Positions 45,041 to 54,920 are shown, numbered from the stretch's first letter. The stretch is 64,000 bases of DNA from an uncultured Bacillota bacterium (GCA_949287095.1 CASEFA010000002.1:82623-146622); one strand, 5' to 3'. Notes: a model not told the origin generated them from the sequence alone. Made by a program: numbers and translations.

Positions 45041-45937
45041 ATGACCCTTGCGGTTTTTACGAAGAGAAATATAAAGCTTTTCTTTAAGGATAAAGGGATG
45101 TTCTTTACGTCTCTTGTAACCCCTGCAATACTTCTGGTTCTATACGCCACGTTCCTTGGAAACGTGTACAGGGACAACTTTGTCGCCAGCATGACTGAAG
45201 GCGTGGAGGTATCTGAAGACGTCATCGACGGAATTGTAGCGGGACAGCTCATGTCGTCGATTCTGGCGGTATCCTGCGTTACCGTGGCCTTCTGCACCAA
45301 CCTTCTCATGGTTCAGGATAAGGCAAGGGGCGCGGTGAGAGACATTGCCGTAACGCCGGCAAATCCTGCTGTTATTTCTGCGGGATATGTCTGCGCTTCT
45401 CTGGTGTCCACCCTTATAATATGCTTCGTTTCAACGGGTATATGCCTGGGATACGTAAGATTCATGGGGTGGTTTATGGCTCCCCACGACGTTCTGATGC
45501 TGTTTGCGGCAGTCTTTGTTCTGGCGTTTTTCGGAATAGCCCTGTCGTCGGTGGTGAATTTCTTTTTATCCACGGAAGGGCAGATTTCTGCGGTAAGCTC
45601 CATAATAAGCGCGGGATACGGCTTCATATGCGGCGGCTATATGCCTATTTCGGCCTTCGGCGAAGCCTTAAGAAAAGCCGTGTCATTCCTTCCGGGAACT
45701 TATGGAACGTCACTGGTGAGGCAATATTCCCTAAACGGCGTCCTGACGGAAATGGAAGGTCAGGGTGTTCCGGCTGAAGTGACGGATTACATAAGGGAGT
45801 TTCTGGACTGCACCATATACTTTTCAGGCAAAGAGGTTCCGGAGTCTGCAAAATATGCCGTGGTGCTGATTTCGGCCATGGCGCTCATGGGAATCTACAT
45901 AGCTTTAAACGTGATAAAAAACAGAAAATCAGCTTAG
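45041..45937 (+). CDS. ABC-2 type permease
   Basis: Six-segment membrane component of 298 residues that pairs with the ATPase just upstream. The extracellular loop after the first helix and the FCTNLLMVQDKARGAVRDIAVTP cytoplasmic segment near 86 (in two parts) are typical of ABC-2 permeases. A frame open from 44999 has no support; the ATG at 45041 has GGAAGGCGG upstream. Its last nine bases overlap the convergent aroK gene. Confidence 0.88.
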   Translation: MTLAVFTKRNIKLFFKDKGMFFTSLVTPAILLVLYATFLGNVYRDNFVASMTEGVEVSEDVIDGIVAGQLMSSILAVSCVTVAFCTNLLMVQDKARGAVRDIAVTPANPAVISAGYVCASLVSTLIICFVSTGICLGYVRFMGWFMAPHDVLMLFAAVFVLAFFGIALSSVVNFFLSTEGQISAVSSIISAGYGFICGGYMPISAFGEALRKAVSFLPGTYGTSLVRQYSLNGVLTEMEGQGVPAEVTDYIREFLDCTIYFSGKEVPESAKYAVVLISAMALMGIYIALNVIKNRKSA

Positions 45938-46441
45938 AAGAGCGAGAATATCGGCCGCTATTTCACCGGGGGTTCTGTCATCGACAGCCACGACGAAATG
46001 TGCGGCTTTTTCGTAGTAAGGAAGCCTCGTTTTCATCAGGGCTTTTACGTCTTCCGGGGTTTTGCACGCCGCGAGGACGGGGCGGTTTGCGTCTCCTGAA
46101 ATCCTTTCAAGAACCGTTTCTGGCTTCACGGAAAGAAGTACGATCAGGCCGCCACTCTTCATCAGGCTGACGTTTTCATCCTTTAAGGCAGCCCCGCCGC
46201 CGCAGGATACTATGACAGGGGAGGCCCCTTCGGAAGAAAGCTCCCTTAAAAGGCCGGTCTCCATCTGGCGGAAGGCGGCTTCACCCTTTGTCCGGAAAAT
46301 TTCGGGTATGGTCATGCCGGCGCGTTCTGCTATGACTTCGTCCATTTCCATAACCGGAGATCCGGTAAGCTCCGACAGGGCGGAGGCTACGGTAGATTTT
46401 CCCGCGCCCATGAATCCGATTAAGTATATGTTTTTATCCAT
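45929..46441 (-). CDS. aroK: shikimate kinase
   Basis: A 170-residue P-loop kinase of the aromatic amino-acid pathway. IGFMGAGKST is at residues 8-17, the shikimate-binding DEVIAERAGMTIPEIF near 38, CGGGAALKDEN near 80, and the adenine-binding RPVLAA near 119. GGAGAAAAC precedes the ATG on the minus strand. It stands alone, without other aro genes nearby. Naming as aroK rather than aroL is by convention. Confidence 0.92.
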   Translation of the reverse strand: MDKNIYLIGFMGAGKSTVASALSELTGSPVMEMDEVIAERAGMTIPEIFRTKGEAAFRQMETGLLRELSSEGASPVIVSCGGGAALKDENVSLMKSGGLIVLLSVKPETVLERISGDANRPVLAACKTPEDVKALMKTRLPYYEKAAHFVVAVDDRTPGEIAADILALLS

Positions 46442-46537
46442 AATAAGTTTTCTCCTTTGTCTAATAGATTATAACCTCCCGGCGGGAAAAGGGAAATACA
46501 TTAAGAGAATTTAACGAAAATTTTACCCTTTAGGGTA

Positions 46538-46566
46538 TTGACAGGGACGTCAGGTAATGATATAAA
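46538..46566 (+). promoter_or_regulatory. promoter of the SPFH operon
   Basis: TTGACA (46538-46543), 17 bases, TATAAA (46561-46566), sixty bases before the SPFH start codon. Confidence 0.75.
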
Positions 46567-46625
46567 TGTGATATCAAAATAATATCAGTAAACGATTTCG
46601 ACATTAACATTAAAAGGAGGAAGTC

Positions 46626-47660
46626 ATGAACAGAGATGTTGAACAGAAGATAATAAAGCCGAGAAACGGTATGGCCATGCTCATACTTACGACCCTGCTG
46701 ATACTCATATTCATCGCGGGAATCATATTCGGCGCATTTATGATTGACGGTGGAAATGAAGCTCTCGGAGCGGTTCTTTTGGTCGTATGCATCTTAGGAG
46801 TGTGCGTTTCGCCGATTCTCTACGGCGGACTTAAGGTGGTAGGCCCTAACGAAGCGCTGGTGCTGACTTTGTTCGGAAAGTACTACGGAACCATCATGGA
46901 GTCCGGCTTTTACTTCGTAAACCCTTTTACAAGCTATAACAACCCGGCGTACACGTCCGCTCTCGCAAAGGCTGCGGGAAAGGCCGCGGAGCTTGGCGGA
47001 GAGGGGCTGAAAAAGGGAAGCTCTACGGGAACGCCTAAGATCAACGCGAAGAAGACCGTATCCCTTAAGGACATAACCTTAAACAACGGAATCCAGAAGG
47101 TAAACGACATCATGGGAAATCCGGTCGTCATAGGGGCCGTGGTTATCTGGAGGGTTGTAAATCCGACAAAGGCTGTATTCAATGTTGAGGATTACAGCGA
47201 ATTTCTCTCCATTCAGACCGATTCCACCATCAGAAATACCGCAAGGCTCTATCCTTACGATTTTGCTGAAACCGATGCGAGAGCGGACGATGAGAACACG
47301 GAAAAGACTCTGAGAGGAAGCTCCCAGGAGATAGCCGAGACCATGAAGAACGCCCTTGCCGAGAAGGTGGAGTTTGCGGGCCTTGAAATAGTGGAAGTGA
47401 GAATCACTCACCTTGCATATGCCGAGGAGATTGCGGCTGCGATGCTGAAGCGCCAGCAGGCATCGGCGGTAATTGCGGCCAGGACCAAGATAGTAGAAGG
47501 CGCCGTAAGCATGGTGAAGATGGCAATCGATAAATTAAGCGAAGAAGAAGTGGTATTCCTGGACGAAGAGAGAAAGGCTGCCATGGTTTCCAATCTCATG
47601 GTAGTGCTCTGCTCCGAAAAGGACACTCAGCCTGTCGTAAACAGCGGCAGCATCTACTGA
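46626..47660 (+). CDS. SPFH/band-7 domain membrane protein
   Basis: A 344-residue protein with two N-terminal membrane segments (about 17-40 and 47-67) and an SPFH domain (VGPNEALVLTLFGKYYG near 74 through AAMLKRQQASAVIAARTKIVEGA near 280). SPFH proteins organise membrane domains and often scaffold proteases or transporters. GGAGG precedes the ATG. A small ribbon-helix-helix protein and an ABC exporter pair follow closely, an arrangement seen in Firmicutes, so this may be a membrane-stress or export unit. That role is inferred. Confidence 0.88.
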   Translation: MNRDVEQKIIKPRNGMAMLILTTLLILIFIAGIIFGAFMIDGGNEALGAVLLVVCILGVCVSPILYGGLKVVGPNEALVLTLFGKYYGTIMESGFYFVNPFTSYNNPAYTSALAKAAGKAAELGGEGLKKGSSTGTPKINAKKTVSLKDITLNNGIQKVNDIMGNPVVIGAVVIWRVVNPTKAVFNVEDYSEFLSIQTDSTIRNTARLYPYDFAETDARADDENTEKTLRGSSQEIAETMKNALAEKVEFAGLEIVEVRITHLAYAEEIAAAMLKRQQASAVIAARTKIVEGAVSMVKMAIDKLSEEEVVFLDEERKAAMVSNLMVVLCSEKDTQPVVNSGSIY

Positions 47661-47673
47661 TGGGGAGATTTGA

Positions 47674-47952
47674 ATGAATGACAGAAATAACCAGGACTGG
47701 GGGGGTGCTTTGGAACGGGAGGAAAAACTCCGTAAAAAGCTGGCCCAGCTGGAGAAAATGGAAGCCGACATAAAGGAGAAGGAAAAGGCTTTAAAACAAA
47801 AGGAGAAGGGGCGAAAGCAGCTTATTCTGCGGCTTTCGCCGTCCCTGTGGGAGGATATCGCAGCGTGGGCGGAGGAGGACTTCCGTTCCATAAACGGGCA
47901 GATAGAGTATCTGCTCAGCGAGTGTGTAAAGAAGAGAAAAGGAGAAAAGTAA
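47674..47952 (+). CDS. small protein with coiled coil and Arc-like ribbon-helix-helix C-terminus
   Basis: A 92-residue protein. Residues about 14-45 are a charged helix (E and K rich, coiled-coil-like). Residues 48-85 resemble Arc/MetJ ribbon-helix-helix proteins: RLSPSLWEDIAAWAEEDFRS and INGQIEYLLSECVK. Such small proteins often sit after SPFH genes. It could be a DNA-binding regulator of the operon, or the fold may be used for protein contacts. It starts 14 bases after the SPFH stop and abuts the next ABC gene with no gap. Confidence 0.7.
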   Translation: MNDRNNQDWGGALEREEKLRKKLAQLEKMEADIKEKEKALKQKEKGRKQLILRLSPSLWEDIAAWAEEDFRSINGQIEYLLSECVKKRKGEK

Positions 47953-48663
47953 ATGCTTAGAATTGACCACCTGACGAAGAAGTACGGAGAAAAGAAGGCC
48001 GTAGACGATTTGTCTCTTCACATACAGAAGGGAGAGATATACGGCTTTATCGGCCATAACGGAGCCGGCAAGACCACGACCATCAAAGCCTGCTGCGGCA
48101 TACTGGCTTTTGACGAAGGAGAAATTTTCATAGACGGAACCTCCGTAAAGGCCGATCCGCTGACCTGCAAGAAAAAGCTGGCATATATCCCGGACAATCC
48201 GGATCTCTACGAGTTCCTTTCGGGAATAAAGTATCTGAATTTCATCGCCGACGTTTTCCGTGTTGACAAGGAGACGAGAGAAGCGAAGATAAAGGAACTT
48301 GCGGACACCTTTGAGATCACAGCAGACCTTGCCCAGCCCGTAAGCGCATACTCTCACGGTATGAAGCAGAAGCTGGCCATAATCGCGGCATTCATCCATT
48401 CTCCGGAGCTCATCATAATGGACGAGCCTTTCGTGGGACTTGACCCGAAGGCTGCTCATATTCTGAAGCAGATGATGAGAAAGCACTGCGACGAGGGAGG
48501 AGCTATATTCTTCTCCACCCACGTCCTGGAGGTTGCGGAAAAGCTGTGCGACAAGGTGGCCATCATTAAACAGGGAAAGCTGGTAGCGTCGGGAACCATG
48601 GAGGACGTCAAGGGGGACGAATCCCTTGAGAGCGTATTCTTAGAGCTTGACGAGGAAAAGTAG
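47953..48663 (+). CDS. ABC transporter ATPase
   Basis: A 236-residue ATPase. Walker A GHNGAGKTT is near residue 36, the degenerate signature YSHGMKQKLAI near 136 typical of ABC-2 export ATPases, and Walker B LIIMDEPFVGLDP near 155. GGAGAAAAG before the ATG lies in the previous gene's end. It starts directly after the small RHH gene's stop codon. The permease gene follows 10 bases later. The transported compound is unknown. Confidence 0.93.
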   Translation: MLRIDHLTKKYGEKKAVDDLSLHIQKGEIYGFIGHNGAGKTTTIKACCGILAFDEGEIFIDGTSVKADPLTCKKKLAYIPDNPDLYEFLSGIKYLNFIADVFRVDKETREAKIKELADTFEITADLAQPVSAYSHGMKQKLAIIAAFIHSPELIIMDEPFVGLDPKAAHILKQMMRKHCDEGGAIFFSTHVLEVAEKLCDKVAIIKQGKLVASGTMEDVKGDESLESVFLELDEEK

Positions 48664-48673
48664 GAGGACTTAC

Positions 48674-50281
48674 ATGCTGCTGACACTTATTAAGATAAGA
48701 ATCAAAGCCCTGCTTTCCGGCGTAGGTTCGGGCTCGAAGAAGAAGACCACAAAGGGTTCTAAAATTCTCTATGCTTTAATTGCCATATATGTCCTTGTCG
48801 TATTTTTAGGGCTGTTCGGAATCATATTCTACAGGATATGCGACGCCTTTATCGCTATGGGTCTTGGGTGGCTGTATTTCGCCTTCATGGGCCTTATGAT
48901 TTTCTTTCTCTGCTTCATAGGAAGCGTGTTCGCCACCCAGAATCAGATATTCGAGGCAAAGGACAACGAGATGCTCCTCGCCATGCCTTTAAAGCCGCGA
49001 GACATACTCATGTCGAGAATGGTATCCCTTCTGGGGCTGAACCTTGTGATGGAGCTAATTGTGCTCATTCCGGGAGCCGCAGTATTCATATACACTAACG
49101 GTATAAGCCTTTCGGGAGCCGTGATCCTCATACTTACGGCACTGCTTCTGCCGTTTATGGTAATGGCCGTTTCGGCCCTTGCGGGCTGGCTCATAGCCCT
49201 TATAAGCTCCCGCATGAGGAGAAAGAATGCGGTGATAACCGTTCTCATGGTGGTGCTCTTCGGCGCGTACATGTACGTGTGCTTCATGTGGCAGAAATAC
49301 ATAAATGTGCTGGTGGAAAACGGGGAGGCCGTGGGCGATGCCATAAAAAAAGCCATGCCGCCTTTCTATCATCTGGGCATGGGTATATTTGAAGGAAGCT
49401 TTGGAAGCTTTGCCATATTTGCGGTATTTGCTGTAGTGCCTTTCGCCGTTGTCTACTGGGTGATTTCCGCAAGCTTTATCAGAATCGCCACGGCGAACAG
49501 GGGAAGAAAGAGGATAGAATACAAGGCCAAAGCCATGAAGGTGAGCGGACAGAAAGCCGCCCTCGTAAAGAAGGAAATGACCCATTTCTTCGGAAGCCCT
49601 TCATACATGTTCAACGCCGGAATAGGGCTGGTGTTTATGCCGGTGGTTGCGGCCATAGTTTGGTATCAGATGAGAAAGGACGACATCTCGATGATCGTTT
49701 CCCTTATCGATCCCGACGGAAGCCTTGCGGGAGCTGCGGTGTGCGGCATCTTAGGAATTCTGGCATCTATGGTAACCATATCCGCGCCGAGCATATCCGT
49801 GGAGGGAAAGACCATGTGGATACTGAAATCCCTGCCTGTGCGGGCGTCCGACGCTATTATGACAAAGGCTTACGCTCACGTGGCAATAAGTCTTCCGTGT
49901 CTGCTGCTTTCCGCAGTGATATTTGAAATCGCCCTCAGCATGGACGTTATCGGAAGGATTATGACGGTGGTGTATCCTGTGGTTATGACCGTATTTTTCG
50001 CGCTGCTGGGACTGCTTTTAAACCTCAAATTTCCTAAGTTTGACTGGATTAATGAGGCGGTGGCCGTAAAGCAGAGCATGTCGGTCTTCCTTGCCGTGAT
50101 AATTGCGATGATTTCATCTATCGCGCCGGTGGTTCTCTACTTCCTTGCCATAAGAAAGACCGACTTAGGAGCAGGAGTGTACGTCATCATAGTGACTGCA
50201 GTGTTTGCGGCTCTGTCGGCGGCTTTATACGCGGTTATAAGGAAGCGGGGCGTGAAGATGTGGAACGGGATGGCAGGATGA
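48674..50281 (+). CDS. putative ABC exporter membrane subunit
   Basis: A 535-residue protein with about twelve membrane segments in two halves, consistent with an export permease of the ABC-2 superfamily. An in-frame start at 48647 is possible, but AGGAGG lies 8 bases before the ATG at 48674. LAMPLKPRDILMSRM near 100 and the matching WILKSLPVRASDAIMTKAYA segment near 390 are repeated coupling helices, common in such permeases. Its last 47 bases overlap the convergent methyltransferase gene. Confidence 0.85.
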   Translation: MLLTLIKIRIKALLSGVGSGSKKKTTKGSKILYALIAIYVLVVFLGLFGIIFYRICDAFIAMGLGWLYFAFMGLMIFFLCFIGSVFATQNQIFEAKDNEMLLAMPLKPRDILMSRMVSLLGLNLVMELIVLIPGAAVFIYTNGISLSGAVILILTALLLPFMVMAVSALAGWLIALISSRMRRKNAVITVLMVVLFGAYMYVCFMWQKYINVLVENGEAVGDAIKKAMPPFYHLGMGIFEGSFGSFAIFAVFAVVPFAVVYWVISASFIRIATANRGRKRIEYKAKAMKVSGQKAALVKKEMTHFFGSPSYMFNAGIGLVFMPVVAAIVWYQMRKDDISMIVSLIDPDGSLAGAAVCGILGILASMVTISAPSISVEGKTMWILKSLPVRASDAIMTKAYAHVAISLPCLLLSAVIFEIALSMDVIGRIMTVVYPVVMTVFFALLGLLLNLKFPKFDWINEAVAVKQSMSVFLAVIIAMISSIAPVVLYFLAIRKTDLGAGVYVIIVTAVFAALSAALYAVIRKRGVKMWNGMAG

Positions 50282-50930
50282 TGCAGTCGCATCTCGTGTT
50301 GTCGCCTTTTATAGAATAGGACGGTTTGCGGCCGGCAAGGTAAGGACCCTTTGCCGGTCTTTTTATTACTATTCTGCGGGGACCTGCCGAAAGGGCTGCA
50401 TCAAGGAGGGCCTCCTCGTCCTCTGCGGGGCTTTCCAGCTGCTGAAGGAGCTGGAATTTTTTCTTTATGAGACCGGATTTCTGCCTCTTCGGGAACATGG
50501 GGTCGAGGAGAATAATGTCAGGCGAAAAATCGAGATTTCTCATTGCGGATATGCTGTCTTCCGTGTGGAGCACCATTCGCGCGGCAGCGTTCCTGAGAAT
50601 CTCGTATTCAGAGCTGAGCGCCCGGGTCAGAGCATCCTGAAGAAGGGCGGATATGACAGGGTTTCTCTCGTACATGTGGACGGTAAAGCCTGCGGCCGCA
50701 AGAAGAAGGGAATCTTCGCCCAGTCCTGCCGTAGCATCTACGGCGATGAGTGGATAGTCGACGCTTTTAAATCTGGCGGCTTTTACGATGATTTCCCCTC
50801 CCAGGTTAGAAGGTCTCAGCCTGGGAATCATGTCCTCAAAATCCGGACGCAGAACAAGGCCTCCTGCTTTAAGGCACAGACTTTTTTCCGATTCTGTTAA
50901 AACGGGTTTTTCGTTTATCTGCTCTGTCAT
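50235..50930 (-). CDS. RsmJ-like class I methyltransferase
   Basis: A 231-residue SAM-dependent methyltransferase. VDATAGLGEDSLLLAAAGF near residue 63 (motif I), the acidic ER near 87 (MYERNP), LLDPMFPKRQKSGLIKKK near 141 and RIVIKRPAKGPYL near 187 match RsmJ, which methylates G1516 of E. coli 16S rRNA. Such genes occur in few Firmicutes; the position in rRNA is inferred from the family. A GTG at 50945 is in frame but AAAGGA favours the ATG at 50930. The 3' end overlaps the ABC permease gene by 47 bases on the other strand. Confidence 0.85.
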   Translation of the reverse strand: MTEQINEKPVLTESEKSLCLKAGGLVLRPDFEDMIPRLRPSNLGGEIIVKAARFKSVDYPLIAVDATAGLGEDSLLLAAAGFTVHMYERNPVISALLQDALTRALSSEYEILRNAAARMVLHTEDSISAMRNLDFSPDIILLDPMFPKRQKSGLIKKKFQLLQQLESPAEDEEALLDAALSAGPRRIVIKRPAKGPYLAGRKPSYSIKGDNTRCDCIILPSRSTSSRPASL

Positions 50931-50991
50931 AGGTATTCCTTTCACAAAAGAGATGTTTCGTCCATTTTATCACAGATACGGCATAACGCAA

Positions 50992-51020
50992 GAACCCGGC
51001 GGTTAAGTTCCGCCGGGTTC
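50992..51020 (-). terminator. probable terminator after nhaC (minus strand)
   Basis: GAACCCGGCGG (50992-51002) and CCGCCGGGTTC (51010-51020) form a perfect 11-pair stem. The T tail on the minus strand (TTCTTGCG) is weak. Confidence 0.55.
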
Positions 51021-51086
51021 GCTGTGAAGATTTGATAAGCGATTCTACTTCAATGAAGTCAATTGACTTTGATAAATTTTGTCCGG

Positions 51087-52646
51087 TTATACCAGTTCTC
51101 CTCTGTCTGCCTTTTCCTGCTCTTCCGGAGTCATCTTGGTGCAGGTGATCTTAGGGAATGCAAGCAGGAAGGATACTAACGGCATCAGGTAGTTGAATAC
51201 TGCCCATGGGATCCAGGTAATAGGATCGATATTAAGGGTCGACTTAATATATACGCCGCAGGTGTTCCATGGAATCAGGCAGGATGTTACGGTACCTGCA
51301 GACTCAAGTGCGTTGGACAGGCACTTAGGGTGGATACCCATCTGTCTGTATGCAGGCGCGAACATTCTTCCAGGTACCAGGATGGAGATGTACTGCTCAG
51401 GCATTACAGTGTTGGAAACGATGCAGGTAACTTCGGTTGCTCCTATAAGAGCAGGGCCGCTGTGGATGTGCTTCAGCAGTCTGTTAACGATAGTCTCCAG
51501 CTGATGAGTACCTTCCATGATACCGCCGAACATCATTGCCATTACAGTCATCAATATGGAGGAAGCCATATTCATAAGACCGCCTGTGGAAAGAAGTGAA
51601 TCGAGAGATTCAATTCCCGTTGCCATTACGAATCCGTTTCTGGATATGGCGAGTATGTCTCCCAGGTTGGCTCCGATGTGGTCGATCTCCAGACTGTCAG
51701 GGTCGAAGATTGCCAGGTTGCCCTGGAAAATAGGAGCAAGGATTGCGCCTGTGATTACGCCTAAGGTGATACCAGGAATAGCCGGCATCTTAAAGGCAAT
51801 TGCAAGTATTACTACCAGCGGTGGCAGGAGCAGAACAGGATTTACGTTGAAGCTGTCTGCAATACCGTTGATGAGAACGTCTGCCTGTGAAGTATCCACG
51901 TTTCCGGAAGTAGCGTGCATGAAGCCGTATACTGCGAAGAAGATAAGCGCGATGAAATATGCAACCATAGTTGCCTTAATCATGTACTTAACGTGAGTGA
52001 ATACGTCGGTACCTGCCATTGCAGGAGCCAGGTTGGTGGTATCGGAAAGCGGTGACAATTTGTCTCCGAAGTATGCACCTGCCAGGATAGCGCCTGCCGT
52101 AGGGCCGAGAGGCATTCCCATACCCTGAGCTATACCCATAAGAGCAAGTCCCATGGTTCCCATGGTTCCCCAGGAAGTACCCGTAGCCAGGGAGGTTACG
52201 GAACAGATGAGTACGGCTGCGATAAGGAATATGGAAGGCGATAACAGCTTAAGTCCGTAGTAGATCATGGTCGGAATGGTTCCGGAAAGGATCCATACGC
52301 CTACCATCATACCTACGATACAAAGAATCAGGATGGCCTGCATTGCCATTGAGATTCCGTGAATCATCATGCCTTCGATGTCTGCCCACTTGTATCCTAT
52401 CTTCATGGATACGAGAGCGGCGATGATAACGCCTACGAACATAGGAATGTGAGGGTCTACGCCATATTTTACAATACCTATGGACATTACCACTACGATT
52501 CCGAGGAATGAAATAATAGCTTCATAAAGGTGTGGAGCCCTTACCTCTTCGGTCTGCTGAGGAATCTTAGTCTCTTCTACCGATTTGATAAGTTCTGCTT
52601 CGTCCTTCAGTTCCGCATCAGGAACGACTTTCTTGTTTTCGTCCAT
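51087..52646 (-). CDS. nhaC: Na+/H+ antiporter NhaC
   Basis: A 519-residue antiporter with about twelve membrane segments. The typical NhaC segment FGDKLSPLSDTTNLAPAMAG near residue 180 and VSNTVMPEQYISILVPGRMF near 408 are clear. The N-terminus is a 40-residue hydrophilic, acidic stretch. An upstream frame begins at 52712, but AGGAGA before the ATG at 52646 is the expected start. Exchange of Na+ for H+, or malate:lactate in some relatives, is possible. It is not adjacent to other transport genes. Confidence 0.9.
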   Translation of the reverse strand: MDENKKVVPDAELKDEAELIKSVEETKIPQQTEEVRAPHLYEAIISFLGIVVVMSIGIVKYGVDPHIPMFVGVIIAALVSMKIGYKWADIEGMMIHGISMAMQAILILCIVGMMVGVWILSGTIPTMIYYGLKLLSPSIFLIAAVLICSVTSLATGTSWGTMGTMGLALMGIAQGMGMPLGPTAGAILAGAYFGDKLSPLSDTTNLAPAMAGTDVFTHVKYMIKATMVAYFIALIFFAVYGFMHATSGNVDTSQADVLINGIADSFNVNPVLLLPPLVVILAIAFKMPAIPGITLGVITGAILAPIFQGNLAIFDPDSLEIDHIGANLGDILAISRNGFVMATGIESLDSLLSTGGLMNMASSILMTVMAMMFGGIMEGTHQLETIVNRLLKHIHSGPALIGATEVTCIVSNTVMPEQYISILVPGRMFAPAYRQMGIHPKCLSNALESAGTVTSCLIPWNTCGVYIKSTLNIDPITWIPWAVFNYLMPLVSFLLAFPKITCTKMTPEEQEKADRGELV

Positions 52647-52883
52647 AACTGAAGTTCTCCTTTCATTTTTTAAGTTTGAGTAGAAAAAACTTATCTCAGA
52701 AAAGTATAGCATAATTTAAAGATACAGACAATAGCAACTTGACGAATAAACAGAAAATTCCTAATGAGATACATGGATAAACGTTGAAATAAACGGTATG
52801 GAAGGATATGAAAAATATGCTGTAAATCATGTGATAAGATGATATAATACACTATGAATCACAAGTTTGGAGGACGTGAGAAA

Positions 52884-53468
52884 ATGGCACAGTTATATTA
52901 CAGATACAGCACGATGAACGCCGGAAAATCCATAGAGCTGATAAAGGTGGCATATAACTACGAAGAGCGCGGGAAGAGGGTCATGACCCTTACGCCGTCT
53001 GTGGATAACAGGTTCGGGGAGGGAGTGATAACTTCCAGAATCGGCATTCAGCGTGATGCGACTGCCATAAACGACGACACTAACATACTGGAGCTTTTCA
53101 TGCTGGAAAACGAAAAGCATCCGATAGACTGCGTACTGGTTGACGAGTGTCAGTTCCTTAAGAAGCATCACGTTCTGGAACTTGTAGAGATAGTTGACAG
53201 TTTCGACGTGCCTGTTCTGGCATACGGGCTGAAAAACGATTTCAAAAATGAGCTTTTCGAAGGTTCATATTACATGCTGGTGTATGCCGATAAAATAGAA
53301 GAGATTAAAACAATCTGCTGGTGCGGCAGAAAGGCGACCATGGTCGCGAGACTTGTCGACGGCAAGTTTGTCAAGCAGGGGGAACAGGTAGTAATAGGGG
53401 GTAACGACATGTATGTATCCCTTTGCCGCAAACACTACAACGACGGCAGATTGGGTCCCGACAAATAG
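52884..53468 (+). CDS. tdk: thymidine kinase
   Basis: A 194-residue salvage kinase of the TK1 type. The P-loop [13 protein letters not shown] starts near residue 9, DECQFL near 91, the lasso loop follows, and a zinc site is formed by CWCGRKA near 150 and the later CRKHY. The first in-frame ATG (52854) lacks a ribosome site; GGAGGACG before the ATG at 52884 sets the start. TATAAT at 52843-52848 is a likely -10. tilS begins ten bases after its stop codon. Confidence 0.95.
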   Translation: MAQLYYRYSTMNAGKSIELIKVAYNYEERGKRVMTLTPSVDNRFGEGVITSRIGIQRDATAINDDTNILELFMLENEKHPIDCVLVDECQFLKKHHVLELVEIVDSFDVPVLAYGLKNDFKNELFEGSYYMLVYADKIEEIKTICWCGRKATMVARLVDGKFVKQGEQVVIGGNDMYVSLCRKHYNDGRLGPDK

Positions 53469-53477
53469 AATATAGAA

Positions 53478-54836
53478 ATGGTAGAGAAAAAGATATTAGA
53501 GACGATTAAAGAATATAAGCTTATTGAAAAAGGACATCACGTTATCATCGGTCTTTCTGGAGGACCTGATTCCGTGTGTCTTTTTGACGTTCTGGACAAA
53601 GCCGGAAAAAATATGGGCTTTACGCTTTCAGCCGTACATGTCAACCACAGATTCAGGCCGGGAGATGCAGAAAGAGACCAGCAGTACGTGGAAAATCTGT
53701 GCAGAGCCCGCGGTGTGGAGTGCGCTTCATTTGTCATAGACTGTCACAAAGAAGCAGAAAAAAGGGGAATGACGGATGAAGAGGCCGGACGCGCCGTAAG
53801 GTACGAGTGTTTTGCCGAGGCCGCAGAGAGCGTTGTTTCTTCCGGATTCCCGCGCGAAAGCATACGCATAGCTGTAGCGCAGAATGCCGATGACCGCGTG
53901 GAGACGGTTCTTTTCAGACTTATGAGAGGAACTGGAACCGACGGCCTTTCCGGCATAAGCTTTAAAAGACCGGACGAGCATGGAAATACGATAATAAGAC
54001 CTCTTCTTCGGGTAAAGAAGAGGGACGTAACGGAGTACTGCCGGGAAAACGGACTGACACCGTGCATAGACCGCACCAACGAGGAAACGGAGTACACCAG
54101 AAACAGAATAAGGCACTTGCTCATCCCGTATATATCGGAAAACTTCAACTGCGATATCTCATCGGCGATTCTGCGTCTTTCGGAGAGCGCATCAGTGGAC
54201 AGAGAATATTTCAGAGAAGCTGCGGCGGAATTTCTGGAAGTGCATACAATTGAAGAAAATAAAAGCGAGATTCTGGTGGACGGAAAAGCTCTCAGAGAGC
54301 TTCACGCCGCAGTCAGACAGCGTGTCATGGCAGCCGCCCTTGCACGGATCGGGCTGGGACAGGATCTTGCGTTCCCTCATTTCAGAGCCCTCGATGAGAT
54401 ACTTGAAAGCGAAAGCCCTTCGTCCAGAGTCGATCTTCCCCGTGGATTTTATATGACCGGGGTTTACGGAAACGTAAGATTTGCATATTCGGGCCGGCTG
54501 GAAGAAAGTGAGAAAACGGATTTTGAACCGTGCAGGTGCGATTACGACAAGGCCGGAGAAGTATTCGGGCCGGGCTGGGAAAACAGGGTGGCGACCAGGG
54601 AACGGCGACCGGGTGATTTCATAAGGATAAAAGGGGGAGGAAGGAAAAAAATACAGGATCTTCTGGTGGATATGAAGGTGCCGAAGGACAGAAGAGACCG
54701 GGTGAAAGTGACAGCGTGCGGGAGTGAGGTTCTGGCCGTAGTGATTGACGACAAAAACGTCCGCTATACCTCCATGTACAAGGTTGACGAGACCACAAAA
54801 AAGGTCATTAATATTGAAATAAACACCGTGTTATGA
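53478..54836 (+). CDS. tilS: tRNA(Ile)-lysidine synthetase
   Basis: ATP-dependent enzyme of 452 residues making lysidine at position 34 of tRNA-Ile(CAU) so that it reads AUA. The PP-loop IGLSGGPDSVCLF is near 23; HVNHRFR near 53 and the TRNRIRHLLIP region near 205 are conserved; the C-terminal TilS domain with RERRPGDFIRIKGGG near 376 follows. It lies ten bases after tdk. hpt, which often separates tilS from ftsH in Firmicutes, is absent. Confidence 0.95.
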   Translation: MVEKKILETIKEYKLIEKGHHVIIGLSGGPDSVCLFDVLDKAGKNMGFTLSAVHVNHRFRPGDAERDQQYVENLCRARGVECASFVIDCHKEAEKRGMTDEEAGRAVRYECFAEAAESVVSSGFPRESIRIAVAQNADDRVETVLFRLMRGTGTDGLSGISFKRPDEHGNTIIRPLLRVKKRDVTEYCRENGLTPCIDRTNEETEYTRNRIRHLLIPYISENFNCDISSAILRLSESASVDREYFREAAAEFLEVHTIEENKSEILVDGKALRELHAAVRQRVMAAALARIGLGQDLAFPHFRALDEILESESPSSRVDLPRGFYMTGVYGNVRFAYSGRLEESEKTDFEPCRCDYDKAGEVFGPGWENRVATRERRPGDFIRIKGGGRKKIQDLLVDMKVPKDRRDRVKVTACGSEVLAVVIDDKNVRYTSMYKVDETTKKVINIEINTVL

Positions 54837-54920
54837 TAAAATGATAAGACTGTTTTGTGAAAAAATACAAATTCCTGAGACCGGACTTTGTTAATGATAA
54901 TATAGGAGGAATAAACCACA

